Below, in pieces: positions 48,401 to 60,770 of a stretch of DNA of 64,000 bases. Below the pieces are notes generated by a model. The model did not search any database. It saw nothing but the letters and a program-made list of their open reading frames with translations, and was not told the DNA's origin. Each line of letters starts with the position of its first letter. Within the stretch, counting starts at the first letter, position 1. The position numbers and the translations under genes are program-made. Source of the stretch: Dryas octopetala (lineage: Eukaryota > Streptophyta > Magnoliopsida > Rosales > Rosaceae); the NCBI GenBank assembly GCA_963921425.1, contig OY992832.1, positions 25,695,489 to 25,759,488 on the forward strand. Reading direction: 5' to 3'.

Positions 48401-51107
48401 TTGCGACTTATGGTCCCTTTTTACAAATTGAAACCCAGCAATTTGTAGTTAGAAAGCACTGCCTTTAAGACCAAATTAAACACTCTAATTTCAAAGACAA
48501 GGTTGTTTAACTCTAATCTGTATCTAATATTATATATATATATATCTTCTACTCAAGGATATGTAGATATTAACAAGCACTACAATTAATATATGTCAAT
48601 GAAGAATTTTCATACTCAAAAAGCATACAGGAATTTGTCTAATATTGAAAATTACAGCTATCACGTACATAATAACAGTAATTAAGTAGGCTTATCACAT
48701 ATACAGTCGACTTTCCACACTTACACTTTTACTTAATTCCAAAATCATTCAGAGTTATGCAAAGACAGCAATTTAATCGCTATTACATAAGTGCATTATC
48801 CTACAATATAGTTAAATGATTCAAACCGTCCATTTTGAAAGTAAAGATGATTATTACAGAAAATTACAGAAGATCAACCAAATCAAAAACCATTATAGTT
48901 TCTAATTTGACTGATATTTAAATAAAAATGATTGGAGAATTTTGATCATTAATTAGACCACATTGGGAATGCACCCCCACAACGCTATCCTCCACAATCC
49001 CTTATGTAATGGGTCCTCATATGGAGCTAATCCCATTGAACCACAACTCAAGAGACTACACGTGAACTAATAGTTTTCTCAAAGAAGGAAATTTTGTTAT
49101 ACACTTCAACAAGCTCCAGTCAAACAATTTTGACTTTCTGCGTGCCTGAGTTTCTAGCTACATATACTGAAAATAAAAAATATTGGACAAAGAAAAAGAA
49201 AGCTAGGCACGTCATATAAGGAATTACATACATAAAAGGTAATCATGTGCGACATAGCAATAATATAAAGAAATGAATGCGAACCAAATCCACATGATAA
49301 AACCAATCTACTTAATACTAAATAATGGAGACAACCAAGGGGGCAGCATGTGGGGGAAAGAGAAAATCCAAGTAAGCATTGAATTTAGACACCCCCCTAA
49401 GTAAACAACATTAGTCAACATCTGTATGCAACGTTATTTCCAACAAATACAGGAACAAGTCACCTAAATCCACAGCAGACAAAAGAATAAAGAATGATCA
49501 GAAGAAGCCAAATAACCATTCTGAGAATTAAGCACAATTGACTGGAATAACAACCTCTGCTAATCTTTTTGATGCTCATCTTGTGTGTATATACGTTCAC
49601 AAAATGATGTTCTTTTGGAGTTTAAAAGTTAAGCATTTTGGGTTTTAAATTTATTATATAGAAATTTTATCAAAGAAAGGGTTATATTGAAATCTAAAAT
49701 GACATAATATGAGGCATAAGCACAAGATCAACACAAAATAAAAAAAATAAAAAAAGAAGTACAGAAGTACATCCGAGGATCAGATCTCAAATGACATACA
49801 TTAATAGAGGAAATTAAAGAAACTATAAAAGAAAAAGAAAGGTACAAATGTTCTATACATTAAATAGTTCTTGTTCACTGGAAAGGTATGTTTATAGACA
49901 ATCAAATTGAAATAGACAATGGTGCAAGTAGGTATATACATGATTACATATGAAAAGAGAAATATTTTGGGGCAGGTTTATAAAGACTATATATGGTGCA
50001 AGTATGTATATACACATGATCATCAACATGGGGAACAAGGATATATACATCTAGATCATCAACTAGGTATTGATGTGTACAAAGAAAAACCTAAAGTTTG
50101 AATTGAAACAATATACAGGTAATTGGAATAGGGAATGAACATTTGGTACATCAGAATGGCTAGAAACATTAAACAAGTAAATGATTTGTTGATGAACGCA
50201 TGCAATAGCACGATTGTCCAAAATAGTGGAGAGATGCCAAAAGCAGTAAAAGTGGGTGGAAAAGGACATGAATGAAATGCTTTTTCTTCTTTGGTAACAA
50301 ATGATGGTTACATTACAACTACTTCTCATGCTAAAGTCTAAAGCAGCACTATGCCATTATGAGTAGTATTCTACATTTAATTACTTGTAGCTAGCTCGAT
50401 GATGAACTATAGCACAGACCCAAGAATCAAAAAGCCAGGAAACGGAATCAGCGCACTGAATATTAGTTAGGCCTCAATACCAAAACAATAATTATATATA
50501 CCTATATATATAATTCACTAAAATAATACATTCATACAGTAGGTAGGTGACATAAATCTGTCTAGCACATGAATGAATAGTGCGCAGAACAAACAAGAAA
50601 TAGTAGTTGTAGCACACAAGAAAAAAGATTTCATAATTCAAAAAGAAAACATAAAAGGAGTACTTTGTACTGTAGATTTCACCTTAATTTGACAGGCAAA
50701 ACTTTGATAAACAAAAAGAACGAGCTAGAGGGAACAGTCAGATGAGAAGAACGCAAACAGCTTCCATATATGGGAAAAGGAAAATAGGTTAAAAGGATCC
50801 ATTTACTTCTAATGTCACCAAAGAAAAAAGCTAACTAGACTCGAGGAGGAAAACATGTAACCTGAAAAACCGTGAAGCTAATAGCAATGGAGATGGAAAC
50901 AAATTAATTAACATATGTTAATAAAATAGAATTTAGTTTGAATATTAATACAAGATTAATATTAATCATTAATTAGTAAGAGTAGACAGAAGATCAAAAT
51001 TAAACTAGACTACAATGTTTAATGTTATATATTCCTTCCATTGCAAGGTTCATTGGTGAATGGTGATCCATTACCTAAAACCAGGAATGAACAAGAAATA
51101 TATATCA
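45449..51107. other. Long gene-less region downstream of LRP1
   Basis: AT-rich, with short TA runs (near 47,513 and 48,530) and a GGT-rich patch at 46,431-46,560 that creates spurious frames. No conserved domain, splice-linked exons or clear transposon boundaries were seen. The part nearest 51,107 will include the 3' UTR of the LRP1 gene on the minus strand; its end was not located. Confidence 0.5.
45870..45894 (+). repeat. (TA)n microsatellite
   Basis: About 12 uninterrupted TA units. Confidence 0.9.
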
Positions 51108-52500
51108 TCAGTTTATTGGATTACCAAAGTTTGAGCCTCCAAGCAATCCTCCACTAGAGGCCGCCGCGTAGACATCGTTGGGATCGAGAATCGGAGAAGA
51201 AGCCCCGTTTCGTCCTCCGGCTCCACCGCTACTACTGCCGCCACCTCCGCCACCTCCGCCCAAATGCAATTCAGAAATGTTGGGAAACCCATCTCTGCTG
51301 CTGCTGCCGCCGCCTTCAACCCCTTGATCATATAAGAAGCCTTTGAAGACATGGCCACCGATTTTGACGACAGCCTGGTAGGCATACTCATCCTCTCCGT
51401 CCTCCACCGCCGTCACTCGGACACACTTGAACACCGCCGGGGCACGTACTTGACCTGGCAATGACTCTTTGAAACCAGCATCTGTACATATGTATGTATG
51501 TGCATATAACATATAATAATAACAATAATGACAATTCAACAAAACCCTATATTCTGTGTCCGTGTAAGAGAGAGAGAGAGAGAGAGATGGGGAAGTTGAC
51601 ATAATTACCTTGGTGACTGGAGCTAGTGTCATAGCTTCTAGGGGGCGTGGTGTTTGAGGTAGAATTGGTGTGAGAGGTTGTTGTTTGCGAGGCATTAATG
51701 AGTCTAGGTTTCTTGGCACTAGAGGTAGACCCAGAAGAGCCGGCAGCAGCGGCCGCCGTAGCAGACATCAGCTGCCGCTCCCTGCGTCGAGAGGCGGGGA
51801 CCCACGTGCTCTTCACGTGAGTAGCACAATCGAAGCCACGGCTTTTGCAGCAGGTCCTGCACCGCCTATGCGTACAGTCTTTCTTGGCCTGGTTCCCACA
51901 GTCTTGGCACGTCATGGCCGACGACGATGCCGAGCCTGCAGTAATGCCTCCGCTGCCACCACCGCCACCGCCACTGCCGCCACCTTGAACCAAATTTGTG
52001 CCAGTAGTATTGGTATGGCCGCCGCCGAGAAGTAGCTCATGATTTTTTTTGAAGAAATGGGGGTGTTGCTGCTGCTGTTGCGGTTGCTGTTGCTGCCACA
52101 ATTGAATGCCTGATCCGCTTCTGTTGCTGTTGCGGCCACCCATCATGTTCATAGTCATACTCATACCACTGTCTTGATCATCAACATTTTGTGGGGCCAG
52201 GCAAGGGGTGGCAGTGAGAAGAGGAATAACGCCAACCCCGACGCCGAGAGCGGTGGCGGGGTTAGAGGCATTGATGGAATTATTGTGGTCGGCGGAGACG
52301 GAGAGCATGTTGTGGTTGTGGTTGAGGTCGTGGTGGTGGTGGTGGTGTTGGTTGTTGTGGTACGCGGCGGCTGGGGCGACCACGAAGACGTCGCGGAGGC
52401 CCACCATGCCCATTCCCATGCCCATGCCCATCTCAGGAGGGAGGCCGTAGTTGATGTTGGGCCTGTTGTTCGTGGTGGAGGATGGGCCGGAGGACCACAT
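51108..52500 (-). CDS. LRP1: LRP1-like SHI/STY zinc-finger transcription factor
   Basis: Two exons: 52,500-51,609 and 51,481-51,108, joined over a 127-bp GT-AG intron (51,608-51,482) that splits an Asp codon; 421 residues from the ATG at 52,500. An early block [14 protein letters not shown] and then [14 protein letters not shown] are typical of LATERAL ROOT PRIMORDIUM 1. Residues about 198-228 hold the RING-like finger CX2CX7CX4CX2CCX6C followed by ATH, then basic ASRRRERQ, the DNA-binding and nuclear part of SRS proteins. Exon 2 encodes [12 protein letters not shown] and the IGGH core [17 protein letters not shown], used for dimerisation. His-, Gln- and Gly-rich runs and a (GM)n run lie between. 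Known family role: nuclear activators of auxin biosynthesis genes in organ and lateral root development; this is family knowledge. The upstream region is rich in (GA)n/(CT)n. The start is uncertain because the frame stays open to 52,668. Confidence 0.93.
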
Positions 52501-52680
52501 GGTGGAGGGGGAGACGGAGGAGGGTCCGGCGGTGGAGGGCCCAGCATTGAAGCCGAGAGAGAGGTGGTCGTCGGGGCCCGCACGGCCTGTGGCGGCCGAG
52601 GTCGCCGATGAACCCACCCAGTCTGCAAAAGCACCAGAATCTGAAGGCAGCCTCCTTGTAGTAGCCACAACTGAAGCCCT
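52501..52680 (-). other. In-frame upstream extension of LRP1, start unclear
   Basis: The LRP1 frame continues upstream of the ATG at 52,500 without a stop to beyond 52,668 and looks coding (DWVGSS, then [13 protein letters not shown], like the N-termini of some LRP1 relatives). There is no in-frame ATG; a GTG stands where ATG GCT would be expected (52,668-52,666), and a TAA lies about 35 bp further up. Either a 5' exon is joined here (a TGCTTTTGCAG acceptor ends about 52,625), or an original ATG was lost, or the region is 5' UTR. Confidence 0.55.
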
Positions 52681-53006
52681 TAATTTCCACTCACAATACC
52701 CAATTTATTATTAATTTAGACCTCTCCAACAATCAATCTTAATTATAATAATTATAATTAGTACCTTCTTAATTGTCTAGTGAACACATACATATAATTA
52801 CAAATATTAAGGAATTGGATCGATCTCTCAGCTCAGCGTGGAGCTAGCTATGAATTATTAGCTAGTACTGAATCTAGGGAGGGAGGGATGGATGGATGCT
52901 AATATCTATGTGTGGGTGTTATGTGTTTTTAGGCAAAGTGGGGTCTCTGAAATTGTATCAGAATAGAATAGAGATTGTTGGTTGTGAGAAAAAGGTAGTT
53001 CATTTC

Positions 53007-53038
<32 letters not shown>

Positions 53039-53454
53039 TGTTTGTTTGTTGGTGTTGGTGTGTTGGGTGGGCTTGGCTTGGCTTAATTTCTCTTTCTCTC
53101 TGTTTCTCTCTGCTACTGCTGCGATCCGTTGTTGCTACTACCACTGTCTGTCACTTTGGCTTTTATGAGTAAAAAGTTGGTTCTCTGAGAAACAGAAGAT
53201 GGGGAGATTACTCAGAGCTTCTGCTTCTGGGGGTGGGGGCCGGGCCAAAGCCCAGAGTGATCCAGAGAGCAGAAGACCAAGCAGCAGTGAGTGACTGTGT
53301 GTTGTGTGTCTGTGAGAAAAAGATAGAGAACCAGAAAACGCAATAACGACCTTTCCTGTGTATTTTCTGCTGTTGCTATTGTGCCCAATTACCTTTCTCT
53401 CTCATCATAATCATGGAGTGGATCTTCTTTCTCTTCTCCTTCTCCTTCTTCTAT

Positions 53455-53495
<41 letters not shown>

Positions 53496-53900
53496 CTTTT
53501 ATCTCTTTCTCTATCCACTCCCTACAAACCCTTCCTCAATATGTTTCCTAGAAAGCTAACTGAGGTGGGTTCCTCTCTACCTCTCACTCACTCTCTCACA
53601 CACACTCTCTCTCTCCAATAATCAATTTAGCTGAAAGGCAATAGCATTAGGAGGAGAGAGACTGAGATGAGCAATAAAGGGAGGATAGAGAGAGAGTATA
53701 AAGACTTTTGTTCTCTAGTTTTTGTAGTTTTATGGGCTCTATAAAGTCACATGACAACTCTCATTCATTAGGGCAATAGTACTCCTCCTGCTCCTTCCTC
53801 ATTACGCGTCTATTCCCTACTTCCCCCTTAGCGCGTGTCGTTCTGTTATTCTATCCTGTTCCTCCTAATTTAAAATTTTGAATGGTGATGAATGGTCAAA
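52681..53900 (-). promoter_or_regulatory. LRP1 5' UTR and upstream region
   Basis: It contains (GA)n at 53,007-53,036 and (CT)n at 53,459-53,490 (plus-strand reading), both in the few hundred bases upstream of LRP1, a usual place for GAGA-type elements in plant developmental genes. No certain TATA box on the minus strand. Plus-strand frames here (up to 90 residues) are low complexity. Confidence 0.5.
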
Positions 53901-54786
53901 AAAAAAAAAACAAAATTGAAATGGTGATGGCCCACGTCAATGTAGAACTCCAGTAAGGCGCGTGTACTGCACGCGTGCTACCTCGCATTTTTCATTATTT
54001 AAACGTGGAGTCTAAGTAGGAGTCCCTCTATAGTCCCAAATCTATCTATTTTGTCGTTTTGGATTTGGGTTTGCCAGACGAGAGCTGTCAGACTGGTGTT
54101 CTTAGTTTGTGGTGCGTCTTATGCATATTGGGTATGCATATCATTGTGTAGAAGTGCTGCCAATGCACAGGGCTTAAGATTTGGTTCCATAATAGCTTTG
54201 ATTCAGTTTATTTATCCTACTTATTAATTTTTCATTGGATTAAAGTAATGAATAGAATACAATGGATTGACCAGATAAGAAAATTTTGAAGAGAACCGCA
54301 AATTAAACTCTCTACCTTTGTGTTAACTTAAAAAATTACGACCGAAATTGTCGAGAATTCTGAATAAAATACTGCAGTCCTTTATTTGAATACGAGCGTG
54401 CCACTGCTTTGACCAAGAGACCGAGTGCAGAATAATATGTATTTGATTGATTTGCGCCGAAAGCCTGACTTCCTTTCAAGTGATTGCATGGCGAGTAAAG
54501 ACTTGCCTAAGGTTCTTCTTTGCCTTGATCTTTAAGAACTTTACTCGTCTGGTGTGATTGTGACTGTGTGTTCGAGTTTGAAAGTGCGTATAACAATGTC
54601 AAGTGTGACTGGATGCAAATAAGAATGAGGAGTATTTGAAAATACTTCACCAAAATTTCAAAAAAAAACCTTTTGAGAAAATAATCTTACAAAAGCCAAT
54701 AAAAGATTTCATAAATATGAAAATAAACGTTTGAAAACAAAGTAATTTTGAAAACCTTTTTAAAGCATTGCTCTGATAGCACTTTC
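53901..54786 (-). mobile_element. Internal fragment of a minus-strand gypsy element
   Basis: The part next to 54,786 is the 5' internal leader of an LTR element, identified by the primer binding site at 54,770-54,781. No gag coding remains; it fades into unrecognised sequence toward 53,900, so the left limit is arbitrary. Confidence 0.45.
54770..54781 (-). other. tRNA-iMet primer binding site
   Basis: Minus-strand TGCTATCAGAGC, one mismatch from the TGGTATCAGAGC complementary to the 3' end of initiator tRNA-Met, placed 5 bp after an LTR end. Confidence 0.7.
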
Positions 54787-55626
54787 TGTCACACCCCGAA
54801 CCCCGGATATGCAACAGTGGCACACACCTTGAATGTCCTAAGGTATTAATACCACTAAATCAAGTATTAATCCCCCAAGATACTCAAGGCGGGTTAAGCC
54901 ATTTGATTAGATAGTAAGGGTTAGATCATAAATAGCAGAAAACATATGAAGTAAAAATAAAACTTCTTTATAAAACCAATGTTGTAAATTTTTATTGTAA
55001 TTATTTTTCTCGCAAGTATACGAGTTTTTATAGTAAATTTTGTATAAAAGACGAGGTCAAACTCAAGAGAGTGTTGCGAAATAGAAACACTAGTTTAAAC
55101 TTAAGTTAATTTATCTCTAACCTAGCTTGAAAGATTTTTGTGAGTTTTTAGTAAGAGAAACTAAATACTAACTAAATAAAATGGTAAATATGGGTGAAAG
55201 GGTCTAGAAATTGATATGGAACCAAGGTCTAGGGTCCACACCACCATGTTCAAACCTAATAAACTTCTAGTAATTTCCCAAAGAAAGGAGGACACCCAAG
55301 ACTCAACTTGATGTCCTCACCAAAGATATTTATATTTGAAGCACAAAAGAAATGATTCTTTATGGTAGATCTTGTTCTTGCTTAAAGATATAACCTTTAA
55401 GCATCCCAAGTGAAACAAACTTTTAGTAACAACTAAAGATCCAAGCAAATTGCATTAAACTTTAACAACCAAGCATAAATGTGAAAAAAAGGCTGCTAAC
55501 AACCCATGATACATGACATCATGGGTGAAAGTTTGCTCTTTTCACAATTTATAAACAAGATCTATAACTTTGATGAATTAAAAAATGAGAAATTAACTAA
55601 AAATTAACTACAGAATGTAACATGGG
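54787..55626 (-). mobile_element. LTR fragment, 3' end part
   Basis: The minus-strand end is ...CCGGGGTTCGGGGTGTGACA at 54,787, next to the primer binding site. The LTR is cut off near 55,626 by the start of the plus-strand gypsy element. Near 55,000-55,060 (CGCAAGTATACGAG, ACGAGGTCAAACTC) there is a block resembling the end of the LTR at 3,619-6,620, so more than one insertion may be mixed here. Confidence 0.6.
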
Positions 55627-58600
55627 TATAACAACTCGACCCAAATTTTACTAGAAATTAAAATTTTTATTTAACTTTGGTTTTAAGAGGTTTTCAAGGA
55701 AGTTCAGTTGTGCGACCTCGAAAAATTTTAAAAAAATTTCTTTGGAAGTTTTCGAGAATTTATCTGACATTTTCACTGAAATTGATTTAACGTTATATAA
55801 AGTTTATTGAGTTTATAATGTTGCATTTTAAATTGAGACCCCATATATTTTTTCAAGATTTATTTTGACAAATTTTTAAATATTTTGGGAGTTAAATTGA
55901 GAAATAAAAGGTTTTGGTTTAATTTTTAAATTATACTTTCTTTTTAATTAAGTTTGACCTGAGTTTGACTTTTCGTTTTATTGGGCCTTTGATTTCGAGT
56001 TTGCGCTGGTTAGGAAAGTCTCGAGTTCACGATCGCGTAGACGCGAACCGTACGGCAATCAGAGTTATGGTTTAAAAGTTACAGACGTGTGAAGTCATAT
56101 TAGACTTTTGATTTTGGGGTTTTTAAAAAAACTAAAATTCAGAAATTTCTCCCCTTTCTAGAACCCTCTATCTTTATCTTACTTTCACTTTCTCTCTCTC
56201 ACTCCCACACTCCTCTCTTCCTCTTTCACCTTTCTCTTTCTCTCTCTCTTTTTCTCCCGCAGTCCTCTCTCTGCCCGCAACCACTAGCCACCACTGCCAC
56301 CAGCACCGACCAACTTCCACCGACCCAGACCTCCGGCGAGTGCCTCTGACGCCGACCATCTTGTCCGGCATCTTCCCCAGCCAACCCAGCCCCCCTACTC
56401 GCGTCCTTTGCTTGGGAAACCTCCAATAGATCACCCGCCACCTCCCGTAGACCAAGCCACCGTGCAACTTGCCCTCGCCGGCGCAGAAACCCCCTAGCAG
56501 CCACCCTTGGTCGGCCAGCCCCGCACGCACAAAGACAAAGTCAGAAAACCCAACTGCTGCCCCTCCTTTCTCTCGCCGGATTCGGGCCAACTTTGGCACC
56601 AACCACCTCACCTCTAGGTGGGTTTTCTTCCCCTACTTATGGGTTCTCCTTCCCTTATGTTTTTATGGTTTTATTTTGAGTAATTGGAAAAAATGGATTT
56701 ATGGGTTTAGGAGGACATTTCGAGATTTCTTTAGGTTTTCAGATTTGGGGGTTATTATTGATGTTATTCTGGACAAAGTTCATTCCTAGGAGACCTAATT
56801 AATGTTTAGGATAGTGAATTTGAGTGGGATTTGGTGAAGTTGTTTTTATTTGACTGATTTGGTCTTGAAAACAACCACTTTGGGTGGCACCAAAGGTGGT
56901 TACGATCTCCCACTATCGTTTCGTGAATGTAGGTTCACTTTAGGACAATTATTGAGTGGGTTTTGATTTTGGCTGTGTCGAACGTGGTTGGAGAAGCCGA
57001 ATTTTTTTTGGGGCGAAAATGTGAGACTTTGTCGATGCCGAATTTACACTAAGACGAATTTTTCAACCGAAATAAGCCTTGTGCAGGTTTCTTTTAAATT
57101 TAGAATTTGGTTTTAGAAGTGTGGGTGACGTTGGGTTAAGCCGCGAAGCTTTTGGGGAAAAGAGGAGGCATTTATGGATTTTAATTTGGGTATGTTGAAA
57201 ATTGTTATGATTTAACGAGAGTCAGGTGAGACGTTAGGTTTAGCACACACTCTTTGATACCCTTGTGTCGGGACTAATAGTATATTTCATTTGTTTATTT
57301 TATAGGCGAGACTACCATGGTTCAAGACGATCCGGCTAAGGATCGAAGCTATAATTCTCGAGGTGAGTGGACCTTGTTTTATGAACACTTTTGCGAAATT
57401 TATGTTTTACTCATATTGGACACTTTTGAGTTAATTGAAAAATAATAAAGTGAGTTGGACTTTGTTTTTGAAGTATTTCTTGAACTTATGATTTAATTTA
57501 TTTGGTCGTCTAAGTTTTGTATTAAAAATGGTGATTGCGAATTAGATATCGTTTCATGAATATATCTTGCAAATTTTCGATGGCTTAATAACATTTCTTG
57601 TCTTAGGTTTGATTTGAGTTGTGAGATTTTTTAAATTAAATGGGCAATGGTGTTTTTTTTATTTTCGTTAAATATGTTGCAAATGGAATTTCATGGAAAG
57701 ACCCAGTTCAATATGATTTTACAAATTGGTTCCAACTAACAGAAATTATATGGATTTATAAGATATTTGTATTCTTGAGATATATTTGAAACGAGGTGAT
57801 CTTTGGACGTTCAGAAATCTTATTTGGGCACGAATGTTTTTGATATTAAAATGAGCAGCTTTAAACCGTCTTATTAGTACCCTCACTTTACAGGTACATA
57901 TTACTTTGCACTCGCCTAGAGATGACTCGGCGGTGTATGACCAGCATTACAAAATTGTTCTGCACTCGCTTAGAAATGACTCAGCAGTGTATGACCATCA
58001 TTACACAATTGATCTGCACTTGCCTAGTCGGCGGTATATGACCAGCATAATATATTGCTCTGCACTCGCCTCGAGTTAACTCGACGGTGTATGACCAGCA
58101 TTATAAGCTCTGCGTGCACGTATGACCAGCAGTTTCCCGGATACTAATATGACATGATTTTTATGCAAATTTATTGAGATCTTACTTGGTTTGACTTTAA
58201 TTGTAATATCTAATTATTTGACTAATTAGTGTTTTTATAACGTTTTAAATTGATACTTCTGTTTAACTTATCTTGTAGGAGTATTCTTGAAGCCTTTATA
58301 TACTCGAGTTATTTTAAATCCTTGCGTTTGAAAACTTTATGACATTTTCAGAAAATTTTATAAATTGGTTTTAAAACTGGGGGACTTTAAAGAGCGAGGT
58401 AAGGTCTTAGAGTTAATTGAATTTAAGACTTAGGAAAAGATAAATAAATTTTATGCTTCGATTTCATAACTTGTCCACTCACCGAGTTTATTTCACGTTT
58501 TCTCTTTATCTTGTTTCGAATCTTTCCCCCTAGGTAGTAGCGGTGGTGGAGGTCGAGCCATACATATCGAGGCATATTTTTCACTTTCCATTCCTTGGAT

Positions 58601-58913
58601 CTTGTATGCGTCATTTTCATTTGAGTGTTTCTTTTAACTTTATTGTAAAACTAGTTGTAACAGAAATAGTAGCTCTGGTAACCATATTAGAACTTTCTAA
58701 TTATATCGTGTTTGTTTGGGTCTGAGACCCTTTCTGGTTGTGGTAGAAGTGGTTATTGTTATTAGAAGTGTTCCTTACATGTTTCATAAATTCGGGTTAG
58801 TCGATCCATTTTCAGAGGAGGTTCTGCTGAATTTTCGGTAGGATTTTCTATGGATTTGGATTCCCACAGGATCACTCTGGGTTTCAAGGTGAAATCTAGG
58901 GATGGTTCTGTCA
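55627..58913 (+). mobile_element. 5' LTR of a gypsy element
   Basis: Starts TATAACAACTCGACCC (the related LTR at 60,292 has the expected TGTAACAACCC) and ends ...GATGGTTCTGTCA, 3 bp before the primer binding site. Contains a CT-rich leader, and a five-unit minisatellite at 57,907. Length 3,287 bp. Frames of up to 145 residues at 56,174-56,789 lie in the GC-rich leader and are not genes. Confidence 0.85.
57907..58132 (+). repeat. 54-bp minisatellite in LTR
   Basis: Five units starting TGCACTCGCC/T at 57,907, 57,961, 58,015, 58,061 and 58,111, with lengths 54, 54, 46, 50 and a 22-bp partial. Each contains a GTATGACCAGCAT-like core. Confidence 0.9.
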
Positions 58914-58916
58914 ACT

Positions 58917-58928
58917 TGGTATCAGAGC
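58917..58928 (+). other. tRNA-iMet primer binding site
   Basis: TGGTATCAGAGC, an exact complement of the initiator tRNA-Met 3' end, directly after the 5' LTR. Confidence 0.9.
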
Positions 58929-58997
58929 TTTAGTTTTCAGATTTCCTTGACTATGCACTAAATGTGCATCCCCATAATTAATAGGTCATTGGCTTTC

Positions 58998-60180
58998 ATT
59001 TAGGTACCGTGCCTCCTCGACGTGGCCAACCGCGGGGGACCCACCATGGAGTTGCAGAGGGTGTAGATAAGACTACACAAGATTTTGAACAGTCTATAGA
59101 TAGACCAGCTGAGGCAGTGACTATTGCTGTACGCACTAGAGCATTTCTTGAGGGAGAATACAGCATTGAGCGTGCCTGTAAGCTTGGGCCTCTAACTTTT
59201 CAAGTACTATGGATCCCAGCGTAGCCAATGAGTGGGTGATACAACTTGAGAGGATCTTTGAGGTCATGGGATGCCTCGATGACCAGAAGTTGGTTTTGGC
59301 TACTTTCCTGCTTGTGGGTGATGCTTATCATTGGTGGGACTCCTAGCGTTTGGAACTCACAGAAGCCGAGATTACTTGGGACCGGTTTAAGAGAGTCTTT
59401 TACGAGAAGTACTATCTCCGAGTTATTGTGATAAGAAGAAGGCTGAGTTCTTGAGATTGAAACAAGGGTCTCTGACGGTAACAGAGTATGAGAGGAAGTT
59501 TACTGAGCTCTCTAGGTTTTGCCCAGCACTTGTGACAGATGAGACAGACAGATGCTTGAGGTTTGAGGAGGGTTTGAGAAACTCCATTCACACGGCAGTT
59601 ACTGCAGCTAACCACTCCACCTTCTCTTCACTAAGAGATGCTGCCATGAGGGTCGAGAGATCTTTAGCTGAGCGAAGCAGCAGCGAGGCGAGACGTCGCC
59701 CTTATCATAGTACTACAGTGGGTGGTCCTAGTCATGGACCATCCAAGAAGGGCAATTTCAGCTCTAGCTCTTCGGGGATTGGTGGATTCAGAGGTTTCAG
59801 ACATAACTCTAGTGGTAGTAGAGGATCTGGGCATAGACAGAGTTCTAGCCCTCAGTCCGTGGGTAGTTCGGCTCAAGGTTCAGGATAGTTCAGTGGGTCC
59901 CAAGGTAGTCGGACCCTTAGGACAAGTCGTCCGCGATGTAATCTTTGTGACAAGTATCATGATGTGGTGTGTCAGAGAGGAAGCACAGGTTGTTTTCACT
60001 GTGGACAAGTAGGGCATGTTATGAGGGATTGTCCGACTTTACATCAGAGAGACGGTGCAATTTCAGGTTCAGCCTTCCATCAAGGACAAACTTTTGGAGC
60101 CCAGAGTCAGGGGCAGAGAGCAGTGCAGACTGCGGGTGCTACGTCTAGTAGTGGTGCCCAGTCCAGCCATGTCAGTTGAG
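58998..60180 (+). pseudogene. Gypsy gag remnant (zinc knuckle), no pol
   Basis: Three frames together show a plant Ty3/gypsy gag. A block with WVIQLERIFEVMGC and DAYHWWDS appears in one frame (59,211-59,345) and ends at an in-frame TAG. After a frame change comes LTVTEYERKFTELSRFCP (59,466 on). A third shift leads to the zinc knuckle CFHCGQVGHVMRDC at 59,991-60,032, the CX2CX4HX4C pattern. A TGA ends the last frame at about 60,180. The sequence then reaches only the start of the protease region before the next LTR begins at 60,292: protease, reverse transcriptase and integrase are missing. Domain order and the tRNA-iMet site suit a chromovirus/Tekay-like element. It cannot encode a working protein. 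Confidence 0.85.
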
Positions 60181-60770
60181 GCGGAGGACAGCAGAGAGCC
60201 AGCTAGGACGCCCTAGAGCCTAGAGCAGAGTCTTTGCCATGACACAGCAGGATGCTCAAGCTTCACCGGAAGTCATCATGGATACGTTATCTGTAACAAC
60301 CCAACCCAAATTTCACTAGAAATTTGAGTTTTTATTTAATTTTTGTTTTACAAGGCTTTAAAGGAGTTTAATTGTGAAACCATGTATTTTTTCCAAAGTT
60401 TTATTTCAAAAAGTATTTTAAAGATTTTGGGAATTTATTTAAGAAACAAAAGGTTTTTAATTTATTTTTAATAATAATTTGTTTTAAATTAGGCTTGACC
60501 CAACATTGACTTTTAAAATTAGTGGGTTTTTGACTTTGAATTTGTCCTTACAGATGGGTCTTGATTCCATGAGCTCGTAGATGCGAACCGTTCGCGAATT
60601 GGAGTTACGGTTTAAGAGATACAGACATTTGATGTAAAGGGCGATTTTGTAATTTTTGCAGAAAGGGATTTTTTAAAACCAAAAATCAGTTTTAAGTTTG
60701 ATTTTTTTTTTACCCTCTCTCTCTCTCCTCATTTCCTCTCTCTCTCTCTCTCTCCCCTCTCTCCTCTCTC

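Noticed and set aside
49919-50329. Frames of 60 and 88 residues downstream of LRP1
   Set aside because: Short, not domain-bearing, in AT-rich DNA with TA runs; expected by chance.
52174-52714. Plus-strand frames of up to 145 residues antisense to LRP1
   Set aside because: They are Val/Gly-rich shadows of the His-, Gly- and Pro-coding repeats of the real gene.
56174-56789. Frames of 92-145 residues around a GC-rich stretch
   Set aside because: They lie in the transcribed leader of a gypsy LTR; related LTRs do not keep them open.
57907-58132. Regularly spaced repeats resembling a CRISPR array
   Set aside because: The whole 54-bp unit is repeated with no unique spacers, inside an LTR of a plant genome.
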